Assembly (NCBI GenBank): GCA_001510575.1
Contig: LNGK01000006.1
Coordinates: 1,111,565 to 1,175,564 of the forward strand
Direction: 5' to 3'
DNA length: 64,000 bases
Source of the DNA: Knoxdaviesia capensis
Lineage: Eukaryota > Ascomycota > Sordariomycetes > Microascales > Gondwanamycetaceae
Shown here: positions 32,757 through 44,061 of the stretch, in pieces
Position numbering within the stretch: the stretch's first letter is position 1
Layout: each line of letters opens with the position of its first letter
Translations under genes and position numbers: made by a program
The notes under the pieces: generated by a model
Told to the model about the DNA's origin: nothing
The model's database searches: none
The model's input: the letters and a program-made list of their open reading frames with translations, nothing else

Positions 32757-33363
32757 ATGACCGATCACAGCTCCGACAATGAGCCCCGCCGTAAGAGCCG
32801 ACCCTTTGCGTTTGATCAATTCTTTCCCCCGCTTCTCGAACCGTCCCGTATCACACCCGCCACGATGTGCGATTGCTAACCTCCAAGCTGGTCTTTTTTC
32901 ATGTGTATTAGGGGCTACCCGCGAGGAAATGCGCGAGGCGAAGCTTCCTCTGGCCTACCGCGACAGCTGCGCCCATCTCCTGATCCCCTTGAACCGGTGT
33001 CGACGCAGTACCTACTACCTCCCGTGGAAGTGTGAAGTGAGTTTGCCCAGCTAGCGCGTCGCAATCGAGAGCAAGCATGAGTCCAGCGAAGCGGTGTTGT
33101 TCGTCCTGCATTGGTGGAATATCGACATCCAGTGTCATTTGAGGGGGTTATTCAAGGGCCATGGAGACCAGTCTGGGCATCTGAAGCTCGGTTGGGGCGA
33201 ACAACAGCAGTACCGAACAACCGAATCCATTCTAACCCGCTACACTCCCGACATCTAGGACGAGAGACATAGCTACGAGAAGTGCCAGTACGAAGAATTC
33301 AAGAAGCGAGTCGCGAAGATGGACGAACTGCGGGCGGCCAAGGACGGAGCTCGGAGCAACTGA
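32757..33363 (+). CDS. NDUFB7: NADH:ubiquinone oxidoreductase subunit NDUFB7 (B18)
   Basis: Accessory subunit of mitochondrial complex I on the intermembrane-space side, imported and oxidised by the Mia40 pathway. Three short exons: 32757-32790 (34 nt), 32912-33036 and 33259-33363, giving 87 aa. Donors GTAAGA and GTGAGT and acceptors TATTAG and ATCTAG keep phase. The twin CX9C signature is exact: Cys31/Cys41 (CAHLLIPLNRC) and Cys52/Cys62 (CEDERHSYEKC). EMREAKLPLAYRDSC before and EEFKKRVAKMDEL after also fit the family. The mammalian myristoylated N-terminus is absent. No single open frame covers it, so an ORF scan would miss it. The second intron (222 nt) is long for this window. Confidence 0.93.
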
Positions 33364-34072
33364 GAAGCGGGACGAGACGGACCCTGTTCGATTACTTTAC
33401 GGCGTTGCATTTCTTCTTTTTCTCGCTTCTATCGTCTTCTTTTCTTGTTATGGTTTATATGGCTTTTTCTTGATTCTTTTTGCGTGCGTCGACTTGCAAG
33501 AAGGCGCTCCGGTCGTGTGTATATATGCATCGGCGGCCACTCTCGGAACAACCTTGAGCTGGCCTAGATAGAAATTCGGTCCGGCCGTGCTGGGCCATAA
33601 TAGGGCACGAATCAGGGCCAGCCAACCTGTTCAATCACTTCACACCTGCCACCTGCTGCAAGTCCCGATCTGTGTTATTCTGCCTCTGCGTGACTGGCTA
33701 CAGATGTGGATGCTACTGTTGAACTTGCAGTCAAGAGAATTCGGGGATGCAAAAGAGTTGGCATTCTTTAAGAGAGATGGTTTGGACTATGGGCGGCATT
33801 TTCCGGAATCACTGCATCTCCTCCTCTATCTGTGTTCATTCTCCATTCACATTCCGGCTTGTTTGAACAAGCCAGGGAATTGAGATATAAAAAACGTATA
33901 CCCCTTCTCGGGGTCTCTAACCGGCGGGCGCTCGTGTTGGCATTCTTTCCCACAAACATATCCCTCCCATACTGACAAACTGGAATAGGTTACATGTTAT
34001 GGCGTACATCGTTAAGAAGCAAGAAAAAAAAAGAAAAGAAAAGAAAACGAATGAAAGATACCCCGATCGGTA
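33364..34072. other. Intergenic, convergent 3' flanks
   Basis: 709 bp between convergent NDUFB7 and the FHA gene. T-rich just after NDUFB7; no gene or RNA recognised. Confidence 0.55.
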
Positions 34073-34795
34073 TCATTGCGCAACCTCGACAATCGGCTCC
34101 CAAGGCTTGGAGATATTCCACAGGAAAGCCTGCTGCTGGATGACGTTGTTGTTGGTGGGGAAGTAGATTTTGAGGAAGCCGGGGTCCTGCAGCGTGTGCT
34201 CGCCGTCGACCGAGTCATCCTGTGACGACGGAAGCGACGACGAGAAGTAGCGCGGGACGCAGTTGTCCATGAAGGTTGACACGTTGGCCTGGTATGCGTC
34301 GACCGACTCGGCGGACGGCTTGTTGACGACGAGCAGGAAGCGGACGGTCTGGATATCGATGACGATGCGCTGGGTGGTGTCGGGGAAGCCGTAGGCGCCG
34401 CCGCTGCTGAGCACCCACGAGTAGTCGCGCTTGTCGCCGCAGCTGAGCTGGTCGTACCACACGGCGGTGCCGCGGCGCGAGCGGTCCTTGAGCACCAGCC
34501 GCGACTCGGCGTCGAAGGTCAGCAGGCAGTGGCGGCGGCTGATGCCGGGCAGCTTGGGCAGCACGATGTCGCAGCTGGCCGCGTCGGTGCCGAGCATGAA
34601 GCCGCGCGGGCCCTTGGGCGGCGCGTCGAACGACAGCTCCAGCGCCGGCTCGTCGAGGTCCAGCAGGTCGTCGACCTCCTCGGCGTCCATGAAGCGCGTG
34701 CGGTTGTGCGAGGATGTGATGGTGTGCACTGCGCCCGAGTTCCCGTACGACGGGAGGAGCCAGGCGATGACGGTGGGGGAGGGTGAGGAAGACAT
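34073..34795 (-). CDS. FHA-domain protein
   Basis: Single exon, 240 aa, start MSSSPSPTVIAWLLP. The forkhead-associated domain (phosphothreonine binding) covers about residues 60-160: GFMLGTDAASCDIVLPKL, ISRRHCLLTF, LVLKDRSRRGTAVWYD. The Gly-Arg/Thr...Ser-Arg-His core is present, although the usual GR of the first motif is GT here. The C-terminal 80 residues (VRFLLVVNKPSAESVDAY, QQQAFLWNISKPWEP) match no domain I know. FHA domains in fungi are often joined to kinases; none follows here, since the stop at 34073 is followed by an A/G-rich 3' flank. Function unknown; phosphopeptide binding is inferred from the domain. Confidence 0.8.
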   Translation of the reverse strand: MSSSPSPTVIAWLLPSYGNSGAVHTITSSHNRTRFMDAEEVDDLLDLDEPALELSFDAPPKGPRGFMLGTDAASCDIVLPKLPGISRRHCLLTFDAESRLVLKDRSRRGTAVWYDQLSCGDKRDYSWVLSSGGAYGFPDTTQRIVIDIQTVRFLLVVNKPSAESVDAYQANVSTFMDNCVPRYFSSSLPSSQDDSVDGEHTLQDPGFLKIYFPTNNNVIQQQAFLWNISKPWEPIVEVAQ

Positions 34796-37558
34796 ATTAG
34801 GTGAGGGGTGGAGAAACAGATTAAGAGGCAGTATTGTGCAGAAAAGGGGCAAGAACAGAAATTAAAGGCAAGGGTATCAAATTATATCGTCGGCAATCTT
34901 CGATGGTGGTGAATGAACGAACAGTGTCAAGATAAGTTTCTAATCTTGGGGTTAGGGTTAACAAGGAGTGTCGTGTGAAGTTCAGCGAGGAACCACACAA
35001 ATGGGAATAATATAAAAACAAATGAGAAGTGAATGAATGAAAAGTCAAAGAGTGACCGAGTCTGTGAGACAGCTAAAACCAGAGCGTCAACACAAGATCA
35101 AGGAATGATAGAGAGAGAGTGTGTGTGTGTGCGTGTAAGTATGTGAACACGGTATAGAGAATGTGAGTGAGTCGGTACAGGATATCCGACTCAAGGAGAA
35201 GATTGATGATGGTAGAATAGGATAGTTCGCAAAGAGGAAGATCGTGGTGAGATCAGGGAGGATGGAAGACTTTTATAATCTTCTTTGTTAAGAATGAGTA
35301 TCCCAGTGTATCCTGTCTCTTTTGTTTGGCCAGCGATGAGGTTGGTCCGGATGTCACCGTGTGTTGTGATCCGGTACGAGCATTTCCAAGAGTTGAGGTC
35401 TCCAACGTTTCGTCTGGTGTTTCCAAGAGCCAAGTGATTCTGGGGGACTGTTGCCAGGAGGTTCTGGTTCCTTGCAGGATCACGAGGAAGCCAGCAAAGC
35501 AAGGAGGCAAACCAAGAGAGAGCGAGAGAACGAGCGAGCGAGCCGTGTGAGTGAGTGCAGGCAAGAAAGAGCCAAAAGACGATCTCAACCACAGCCGTTC
35601 TGTTGTTTCGTCGCACGCTGACACGGACGAAAGATAGGACGAAGGCTTTTTCAGAACATGTATGTACGGCAGCCGAAACAATCACAAACGACAGAGCACA
35701 CTGCGGGCGTGGAGACGAAACAACGAGAAAGAGAACGGGAAGGGGGAGGAGAGAGATGAGGAGAGGGTGAGTAAAGAGTTACAAGAATCTACATCGATCG
35801 ACTGGCCACAACCATTCCATCGGGCTCCTCTTATATGTATGTACAGGAAACCCAAGAGCCACAACACCCTCTACGACACCTTGCATATCCGGCATCGCGG
35901 TAGTCTGTGTGGTGGCGGGAAATCTGGGTCGTTGCCCCCCCCTCCATCCTATGGCTGGGGAAATAACAGGGACAAAGAAATAAAAATAAAAAATAAAAAT
36001 TATACGGCCCTGGGTGTGGCGTGTCCGGCGATGACACGCGGATTCTGCATTTCTTCACGACGCGGAGCGCTCCCAGCGAATGAAACCCGAAGCGTCCCCC
36101 CAGCCGCGCGTTGGATTCTGGTTGGCCGTGGTGTGTGTGGGTGGCGGGGTGGAAGCGATTCTTCATCTTGGTTCGGGTTCCCAGAGGTCACACACAGCCT
36201 GATGCGATGGCCGGACAACGCATCTATGGAGTCCTGCAGCCCACGGAACATGGAGACCCTATGGATTCCGAACTCTGTGGTTCTTCCGCAATGTTGACGT
36301 GCAGCTGTGGGTTCGTTTGGTGTGCATGTTTGCAGCCAAACAAAGAAAAGTCACCACTTTTCGCGAGAGACTTATGTGTCGCCGCACAAGATTGAATCCA
36401 CGGTGAGAAGAGGCAAAAAAAAAACCCCCCACCACTCTCTCTAAAAGGCGGTATGCTCGCACGTTCTTTGTTCGATGAAAATGTCGTGGTGGTGTGAAGA
36501 GGCGGGCCGGTTTGACGCGAATCGTCGCGTGTCCAGACGCGTTCAGAGACGTGTTTTCCATTCATCCAGAAGCGCGTTGCGTTTGCTCGTTTGTTCATAC
36601 ACGCGCGGGTGAGTCATCGTAATGCCCACGAAAAAGAAAGAAAAAAACCTCTTTAAAAACAGGCCTTGCTTCACGTGTTCAGTTCCTGGTGGCCAAGAAC
36701 CGGAAAAGTCCCACCCAATACAATTCTCAAACAGCCTCTTTGTGTTTCTTCTGAAGTTCCTCGTGGCTATTCGATCATCTCCGTCGGGTAGATGCCCACA
36801 CACTGTCCACGCACTGTATCAGATACACGTCTTCCTATACAGTAGGACCGTGCGACCTCACACATGCCTTATCCGGAAGTTCGATAACAGCCGCCGCATA
36901 CAGACTTATGCACCCGAGGAAAGCCGTCGGAAGCAATTTTTTGCGTTTGTCATCTTACATGAGCATTTCCAGAAAGGACGAAAAACGGCCCCCAGGAAAA
37001 TGTGCACAATGACGTGCCAGCCTCTGAAATTTCGAGGTTTCGTCTGTGTGCATATGGGGACCGGCTTTAACCCTGGGAACCTTGATCTCTAATGTCTACA
37101 GTTTTTAGTCATTCACTGTCAGCGTTTGTTCTTCGTCGTTGATACATTCCGGAGCACGAAAATCCGAGGGTGGACTTTTCATCTTTCTTAATTGACGTCT
37201 TCTTTTACTATCCCGAGGATTCCTGTTCATATTCGCTTTTTTCCCCCATCTGATTTTGTCTCTATTCACTGTCTTTGAGCCCTGATGTTGTGCTAAGATA
37301 CCAAAGTCCCTCGGCAAAATATCCCTTCCCACTGTGATTTTTCAGGCGGGGTTTTGGTTCCAGGCACTATCGGGATCTATCCGAATCTTCTTTTCCTACG
37401 TGCCAATGCCGAATTAAGGCGGCATTGATCCTCAATCTTGAATGGTATCTTGCTGTCTCATATATACTCGAACTTGACTTTTGTCTCCTCGATTTGCGCA
37501 GGGCTTGACTCTCCTCCCGTCCAATCCCTTCTGTAATTCTTCCCTTCCAACCGCCACA
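34796..37558. other. Intergenic between divergent FHA and RIB1 genes (2.8 kb)
   Basis: GGGTTAGGGTTAA at 34949-34961 sits 155 bp upstream of the FHA start. TCACGTG at 36671. TATATA at 37461 is about 95 bp before the RIB1 start. Several chance frames (35662-36297, 36622-37092) lack family resemblance. No gene supported. Confidence 0.5.
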
Positions 37559-38855
37559 ATGCCCAGCTTCACCCCTCCGAACTCGGCAGCCGTCGAATCC
37601 CAAGAGTCGACGGGCCAACTACCGTCGTTCTACTCTCCCGTAACACACCCCGTTGCCGACTCAGATCTCTCCGAAAGCATATCAACACTTCCGCCGCCGG
37701 CCACCGACGACGTCCCTTCCCAGGCTCGGGAAGCTCCATTACATGTCTCGACCTCCGGCCCGGTCCAGACCAGCCTCCCACCACCACCGCCATCGCTCCT
37801 CTCCCCCCAATTCACCCCCCCAGCCACCCCCGGAAATGCCACTCCGAAATCTGCCAACACCCGGCCAGCCCGCGGAGTCCCCGTCGACAGCTCGGATCCC
37901 GATGGCGGCTGCGGCAACAAGCGGCCGCGCCTCCTCGAAACCCTCCCCGAAGTCACATGCATCGTTCGCGCGCGGATACCGACGGTGATTGGAACCGAAA
38001 TGTTCCTGCACCTGTACTCCAACAACGTCGACAACAAAGAGCACCTGGCCATTGTGTTTGGCCCTCACATCCGGAGTAAATCGCTGGACGCCGTGCGGCC
38101 AGGCGAGACCGAAATGGACCGCATGATCCGCGGGGCGTATACCGGCCGGCTCTTCCCCGGGCGCACCAGCAGCAGACTCCCCGATGCCGACGCCGACTCG
38201 CAACCGTCGCTCCCGGGAACCCCGGAACCAACGGCCTCGGCCGCCCAGCTGCCGCTTCCCCTCGTCCGCATCCACTCCGAGTGCTACACCGGCGAGACGG
38301 CGTGGTCGGCGCGGTGCGACTGCGGCGAGCAGCTGGACGAGGCGGCGCGGCTGATGAGTCTGCCCGAGAACGCCGGCGGCGGCATCATCATCTACCTGCG
38401 CCAGGAGGGCCGTGGCATTGGCCTTGGCGAGAAGCTGAAGGCGTACAACCTGCAGGACCTGGGCTCAGACACTGTGGAGGCAAATCTGCTGCTTCGGCAC
38501 CCTGCGGACGCGCGCAGCTACGGTCTGGCTACGGCCATTCTGCTGGATCTCGGCCACTCGGAGATCCGCCTGCTCACGAACAACCCGGACAAGATCCGCG
38601 CTGTCGAGGGCCCGAACCGCGAGGTTGTGGTCAGGGAGCGGGTTGCTATGGTCCCTCTGTCGTGGAAGGGCCGTGGCGGGTTCCACAGCACCGAGGTTGA
38701 GGGGTATCTCAAGACAAAGGTGTGTATATTCTCTGAACGGAGAGGGTTCTGGGGACTTCTTCCTCTCTCTATAGACGTATCACTAACGGTGCTCTCTGCA
38801 ATTCTAGATTGAGAAAATGGGCCACATGCTTGACATGGCCTCCATGCCACGATGA
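37559..38855 (+). CDS. RIB1: GTP cyclohydrolase II (riboflavin biosynthesis)
   Basis: First committed step of riboflavin synthesis: opens GTP to a diaminopyrimidine ribosyl phosphate, releasing formate and pyrophosphate. Exon 1 37559-38719, donor GTGTGT, acceptor TTCTAG, exon 2 38808-38855 (16 codons, IEKMGHMLDMASMPR); 402 aa. The zinc site is CYTGETAWSARCDC with Cys242, Cys253 and Cys255. RQEGRGIGLGEKLKAYNLQD holds the GTP-binding Arg and catalytic region, followed by ANLLLRHPADARSYG and LLTNNPDKI. Residues 1-130 are a disordered Pro/Ser-rich extension, longer than in bacteria but usual in filamentous fungi. The start at 37559 has a CACAATG context; an in-frame upstream start at 37481 is less likely. 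Confidence 0.94.
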
Positions 38856-39910
38856 AAACCTGCAACTCAGGACAAGCGGGGCGAAATCTGAGGTGGGAAG
38901 AGCCATGACCCGATTTTGGCTCTCCCATCTACATTCATCAACGGCCGGATGGCTGCTTGAACGGCACAGAGCATGGATTACTCCACATACATACATCTCG
39001 ATACCTACAGTTTCAAAATTTCAAAGATACGGGAACTTTATATCATTGCATTGCAGAAGGCGGGAAGTTTATTGATCGATCATGGAAATGTTAGGCGGCT
39101 GGTTGCTGTATTTAAAGATTTATAACTGCGTTTTGGAGTTTATCTGCTTTATATAATAGGTACGTCTGCTCATAAATGATCTTTATGTCTCTATATCTTG
39201 TAAAAGTGTCTAGATGTGAGCTGTTTGGTGATGATTGAAGGTGGCAGTTGAAGACCCTAAACCAACCCTAAGATCACATGCACTTTTTTCAGATTCTTTT
39301 CTGTTTTTTGGCTCTGGAGCTTTGTGATCTGGCGTTGGGAGCTTCATTTGCTGTACCTCCACACCAAAATACAGCTTCACTTTGTTTGTTGTCATTCCTT
39401 TTTCTTCTGTTTTTTTCTTCTATTTTCCTTCACACACTCTCTCTCCCCTTTTTATTTTTCTTCCCCTATAGCTCATTTCTGTTTTCCTCCCCCTCACTTT
39501 TTGTTTCTTCCTCCTTTATCCTCCTTTTTTCTTCATGCCAACTCAGTTTTTCTTCAACTCAGTTTTTCTTCAACTCAGTCTTCTTTAACTCAGTTCTCTT
39601 CAACTCTCTTTTCTTCTTCTACCACTTTCATTATCCCTTCATTCCCTCTTCACTCTTCTCTTTTATTCTTCTATCCTCCTTTCACTTTTCCTTTACCTTC
39701 TCTCTTCTCACCTCTACCCTCATATCCATCTTCAATTGTTCTCCTCCTTGGACAACAATTGCCTGATCATACATTGATTCTTCTGTGAGTATTTTCCTTA
39801 ACAAAGTTGATAACCCATATCTTATCAGTCAGTCTAGCTAACAGAACTATTTCTAGCTTTCCAGAGCATTTAATCTTCTCTCATCACGTGCCTGCTCCTC
39901 AATTTTCACC
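38856..39910. other. Intergenic with long pyrimidine tract before the coilin-like gene
   Basis: ACCCTAA motifs at 39254 and 39265, then nearly 400 bp of almost pure pyrimidine on the plus strand (about 39385-39790) including a 16-bp tandem repeat. TCACGTG at 39884. No gene. Confidence 0.55.
39541..39602 (+). repeat. Four tandem copies of a 16-bp pyrimidine-rich unit
   Basis: Unit ACTCAGTTTTTCTTCA, twice exact (39541, 39557) then two 15-bp variants (39573, 39588), about 310-370 bp upstream of the coilin-like start. Confidence 0.85.
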
Positions 39911-42017
39911 ATGCGGATCAACGTCACGCTCAAGTTCCTTCGGGATGAGCGTCAGAAGTCGTTTGTCTGGCCCCTGATGAACACGAGCGCACCTGTTTCG
40001 TCGATTGTTGAAGATATCCTGAAGGTCTTTGATCCGGATCATACTACTACCTCGCCTGCTTGGGAGCATCTTGTGCAGCTCCAGCCTCATGGTTTTGAAT
40101 GCCTGCACTTCCACTCTATTGAGCATGTTCTTCGTGATGAAGATACAATTCTGTGAGTTTCACCGCACCTTCCAATGTTGCCAACCGCGTTTGGCAATTG
40201 TTTACTTGTTTATGACAGTGTTATTTTTTTTGGGTTTGTTTTGCTGTTGTATGTTCTAACATGTGTGTATCTATAGAATTCGTCCCCTGGACGCGGCCGA
40301 GAAGGAGTCTCGCCAGAACAACAACAGAAATCAGATTGTTGTCGACGGCAAGGTTTGGGGCCAAGGTGATTCTACCATTGCTTTGATCACTACTGCCAAC
40401 GAGATCACACGCACATCGCGGCCCAGCTCGCCTCCCGAGGAGCTTTCCATTCGTGAGGCTCCCGCCGTCCAGACCGAATCACCCAACACCACTGCTCTCA
40501 TTCCTAAGCAGACCTCATCGGTCATCATTCACCCCGATCGCGCCATGCTCGTGGACGATTCGGCTCCCAACACCCGCTCCGGCCCTGTTATCAAAGACGA
40601 TTCCACTCCTAACACCCGCGCCGGCTCCGTTATCAACCTAACTTCGACTGATGGTCCCACCATGGTGTCGTCTACCAACCAGGCCCCTCTTCTCCGCAAG
40701 ACAGCGACTCAGAAGCGCAACGAGCGTCGTCGCCGGGAGCGCAACACCAGTGCGCTGTCCGCTGGTGCCAATTCCAGCCGTGTCGAGAAAGCCGACAGTT
40801 CCAACCGGGCGCTTGAAGTTCGCAAGGCCGCCCTTCTCAACTCCATTTCTGCCGCGGCCGCCTCACCTTCGAACGCCATCACGATTGTGGATGGCCCCGC
40901 CTCCGACACCGCCTCCGAGACCAAGCCGGTCATCGCAGTGCCCTCATCCCCCCTCATCAACGTCAAGGCCGAGGTGAACTCTCCTCGAGCCAGCGTCCGT
41001 AGCTGGAGATCCTCAGTCGTCCTTAGTGCGCGCGAGTGCGGACCCGATACGGCCGAGGATACGGAGCCCTCTTTCCCCTTCGTCTCCAAGTGGGCTAACG
41101 CCCAGAACACGCGGACGGAGGCTGTCTCCGTCAGTTCCAGCTCGGTGACTCCACAGCACCAGCAGCAGCAGCAGCAGCAGCGCAGACCCACGCTGTCCTC
41201 TCCCATCGCCAGTCAGCAGCCTGCCGCCGTCCAGCCGATCCGGCCCCAGAGCTGGCCGCTCCACGCCGAGGTCGTCGCCCAGTACGGCCTCTCCGACATG
41301 CCGGAAGACGTCACCAGTCTCCAAAGCCTCCAGCTGGGGGAGGCTTCGGCGGGCATGGTGATCGTCTGGGACGAAATCACTCTCTCTAAGAAGTGGGAGC
41401 CGATTTCGTCCCGGGTCACCGGCGAGGTCGAGGGCACGAACCAGGACGGTTCGATCGTTTTTGTGCGGTTGTCGGAGTACAACCTTGGGCTGAAGAATCG
41501 GCCCAAGGTGTACGACCCGGAGACGGGCCGGCAGGTGTTTGAGCACGGGCTGGAGGCGCCGGAGGACTCGGAGGACGAGCCCGACAGCACCGGCGTCTCC
41601 ACCTACGACTTCCCGGAGTTGGTGGCGGGCGATGCGCGCATCGTGCGCATGCCGCGCGGTGCGCCGTCGGCCCAGGCCGCCGCTCCGGTGAAGGCGGAGC
41701 CGGAGGATGTCCCGGCCATCCTGCCGGACGTGCGCTCGGAGGCGGGGGAGAGCGTGGGCGGCGGCGGTGGCGCGCAGCAGCAGCAGCAGCAGCAGCAACA
41801 GCAGGATGAGGAGCAGCAGGAGCAGCAGGAGGAGGAGGAGGAGGAGGAGGAGGAGGAGGCTGCCGCCATCGTGCGCTCGCGGCCGCTTCGGTCGTCGACG
41901 GCCACCGCCAAGGGCAAGATGCCGGCGGTGGCGGCGCAGCGGCCCAAACGGGCCGCTGCTGCCAGAAAGGCCTCGCCCCCGCCGAAGCGCCGGAAGGGCA
42001 ATCCGGCGCAGAAGTGA
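39911..42017 (+). CDS. Coilin-like nuclear protein
   Basis: Exon 1 39911-40152, donor GTGAGT, acceptor CTATAG, exon 2 40277-42017; 660 aa. The N-terminal ~85 residues (MRINVTLKFLRDERQKSFVW, SSIVEDILKVFD, FHSIEHVLRDEDTILIRPL) fit the ubiquitin-like self-association fold of coilin, including the closing VLRDEDTILIR, comparable with LVRDNDCLRV in animal coilin. The middle is disordered, with a basic patch (RKTATQKRNERRRRER). About residues 440-500 (GMVIVWDEITLSKKWEPISS, VTGEVEGTNQDGSIVFVRL) resemble the Tudor-like C-terminal domain of coilin. Then come 10 consecutive Gln and a 10-residue Glu run, and a basic tail PPKRRKGNPAQK. Coilin organises Cajal bodies and snRNP maturation in animals and plants. 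The assignment rests on domain order, not strong identity. Confidence 0.6.
41776..41860 (+). repeat. CAG and GAG trinucleotide runs in the coilin-like gene
   Basis: CAG/CAA units encoding 10 Gln, then GAG units encoding 10 Glu; a shorter CAG run (41158-41180) encodes another poly-Gln. Confidence 0.9.
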
Positions 42018-42758
42018 GGGGGTGGTTTGTGGTGGTGTGGTGCGGTGGTTGTGTGGCGGCGGTTGGCTGGCGTTTGTTTGTTTGTTGGGTGGGTGGTGGT
42101 TTCTGGCGTGTCTCCGGTTCTGTATGAATAGTACGTGGTGTTCTTTTATTCGTGTTGTTCCTCCATAGCGTCGTCTCCAGCGTAGATCTTGCGAAGCCCA
42201 TCTTCCGTGCGGCTTGTTCCCCGTATACCCTGTCTCATGTAGTATTTCACATTGAGTTCTGCACCACACAGTGCATTGCATCGTGAAGTGCATCGTGAAG
42301 TTGGAAAACTCATCACCGCGACGTGTGAGTAGTCGTGAATAACTGAGATCCGAACATCCGGTTTTCGCTGAACGTTGGTGTTGACAAGGCCTTGGTTGAG
42401 TTGTCGTGCCCACATCTCCGGGCGTCGATCAGTGAGAGACTGGATATCTGACCTGGATTTCGCTTTCTGGTCTAATCGACAACAATACTAAAACCTTGAC
42501 CTTCGAGCTAGACATGAACCCTAACTTGCCGGCTCTCGATTCCAAAAAACTTCCCTGACTGCACGAACCATACGACGTCACCCAACACTGCTGACATGAC
42601 GGCCGACCGATCCTTGTTCCGGAACATCCACTTCTCCGAAGCTTCAGCCCCCGGGACGCTCTGCCGGGGCGGCCAGTCCGGGATCTGGGCCGGGTTCGAG
42701 TCTTGCCATATACGCCCTCTTACATCCGAGTCTAGTCCCCTCGAATGCGAAAACCGGC
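42018..42758. other. Intergenic, 3' of the coilin-like gene
   Basis: GAACCCTAACTT at about 42517. No gene recognised; G/T-rich just after the coilin-like stop. Confidence 0.5.
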
Positions 42759-43229
42759 ATGAGCCTCGACTGCCCCCCAGAATGGCCTTCTTTTACGGGG
42801 GTGGGTGTCTTCACGCGCTATTCGGCCAGTCCTTCATTCCAGTGAGCCCTAATATCAGAAACCCACACAACCTCACCCCTTTCTTCTTCTCTCTTTGCCA
42901 GCCGACAAGACGACACGAACCGCATCTATCATAACGGCAACTTCCAAATCACCATGTCCACCCTAGATGATTGGGGGATAGATGGCAGAACCCTCGATGA
43001 GGTGTGCCGAGACGCAACCAACCCCCACAGCGTCCCCCCGCGACCTGCTCCTCCTGGCATTTCACACAGTCGGTGCTCGCTAACCCGAGGGGAGCAGGCG
43101 AGCCGATATTTGAGCACGGTTTCCCTCCCCGGCACCGACACGGTCTCGGAAATCAACCGCGGACCGATGGGGAAGCAGCGGATCAAGCTGGAGTTGGCAG
43201 CGCGTCTGCGACCGGATACGACATCGTGA
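42759..43229 (+). CDS. Doubtful two-exon gene, unknown product
   Basis: Possible exon 1 42759-42841 (MSLDCPPEWPSFTGVGVFTR) and exon 2 42902-43229 (RQDDTNRIYHNGNFQI, MSTLDDWGIDGRTLDEVCRD, ending LAARLRPDTTS). They are joined by a 60-nt intron with GTGAGC and TTGCCAG; 136 aa in phase. The second exon looks protein-like in composition. No family is recognised, there is no strong start context, and another start (42596) splices to an early stop. It may be a relic or chance. Confidence 0.25.
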
Positions 43230-44061
43230 GCGGGTATTGATTAGGGTTAGTACCCTAAACACTCAGCGGTCTTCGCGGGTCTGACACAACCCACACTTCC
43301 GCTGGAATATCCGACCAACCAAGTTGCAAGTTCATTACTCTGTGGTAATTCCACGCAACCAAACTTATTTAATTTTTGTCCCGCGTTGCTTAGAGTGGCT
43401 GCTCAGGTGCTTGGGCGGGAATGCTTCACCAAGGAAAATCCCATTAAACCCCATGATGCATCCGCAGCCAATAGATAGCACCCTACGCGTGCAAACTGCC
43501 ACAAGCGCAGCACCATACTAAACAGGAAATATATATATATATATTCCGCGAGAGAGAGAGCGCGCGACACAAAATGACCCAGAAAGCAAGTACCAATACC
43601 AGACAGATTCTTTTTTATTTTATTTTCTTATAAGTCAGGAATTTTAAACTTTGCGCGCATGACTGGCCAGGACTGACTCTTGCAGCACATCGCCAAGTTT
43701 GCCGCGAACAAAGTCTGTGTAAGCTGGGCGCAGAATGGGACATATAAGCCCGCCTAGTGCGCTGGCGACTTTCTCTATAAGTCCGGCTACTTCTCTTCTC
43801 CTCTTTTTGTTCGTTGATTCTTTCCGTTCTCGTTGTTCACTCCAACTGCCCGCTTGAAGCGCATATATCTTTTTTTAATTACTTCCCTTCTCTTCGCTTC
43901 GTCTTCTTATCTTGAGCGCTGCCGGCCAGCCAGATCTAATGCTCTTTTAATTACCATTTAGTTTTCCTGCAGTCCCCAGCCCAAACCCTCAGCTGGCCGA
44001 AACACCCGCAATCGAACAAAGAAGGACTCCAGAATACCTGAAGAGACCGAGAAAACCCACC
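43230..44061. other. Intergenic: promoter of the small secreted protein gene
   Basis: Holds an inverted telomere-motif pair (43241-43258), a (TA)8 run at 43529-43544 followed by GA repeats, and a C/T-rich leader from 43790. Confidence 0.5.
43241..43258. promoter_or_regulatory. Inverted TTAGGGT / ACCCTAA pair
   Basis: Perfect 7-bp inverted repeat with a 4-nt spacer made of telomere-motif half sites, 12 bp after the doubtful gene and 800 bp upstream of the secreted-protein gene. Confidence 0.45.

Noticed and set aside
36622..37092. 156-codon plus-strand frame upstream of RIB1
   Set aside because: No family resemblance, unbiased third positions and an unsuitable start context.
37481..37558. 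Upstream in-frame start for RIB1
   Set aside because: The leader segment is not conserved-looking, and the ATG at 37559 has the better CACAATG context.
41013..42413. 466-codon antisense frame over the coilin-like gene
   Set aside because: Poly-Leu arises from the CAG/GAG runs on the other strand; no domain.
42685..42705. Possible tRNA T-arm (GGGTTCGAGTC)
   Set aside because: Flanking bases do not form the T stem or any acceptor/anticodon stem.
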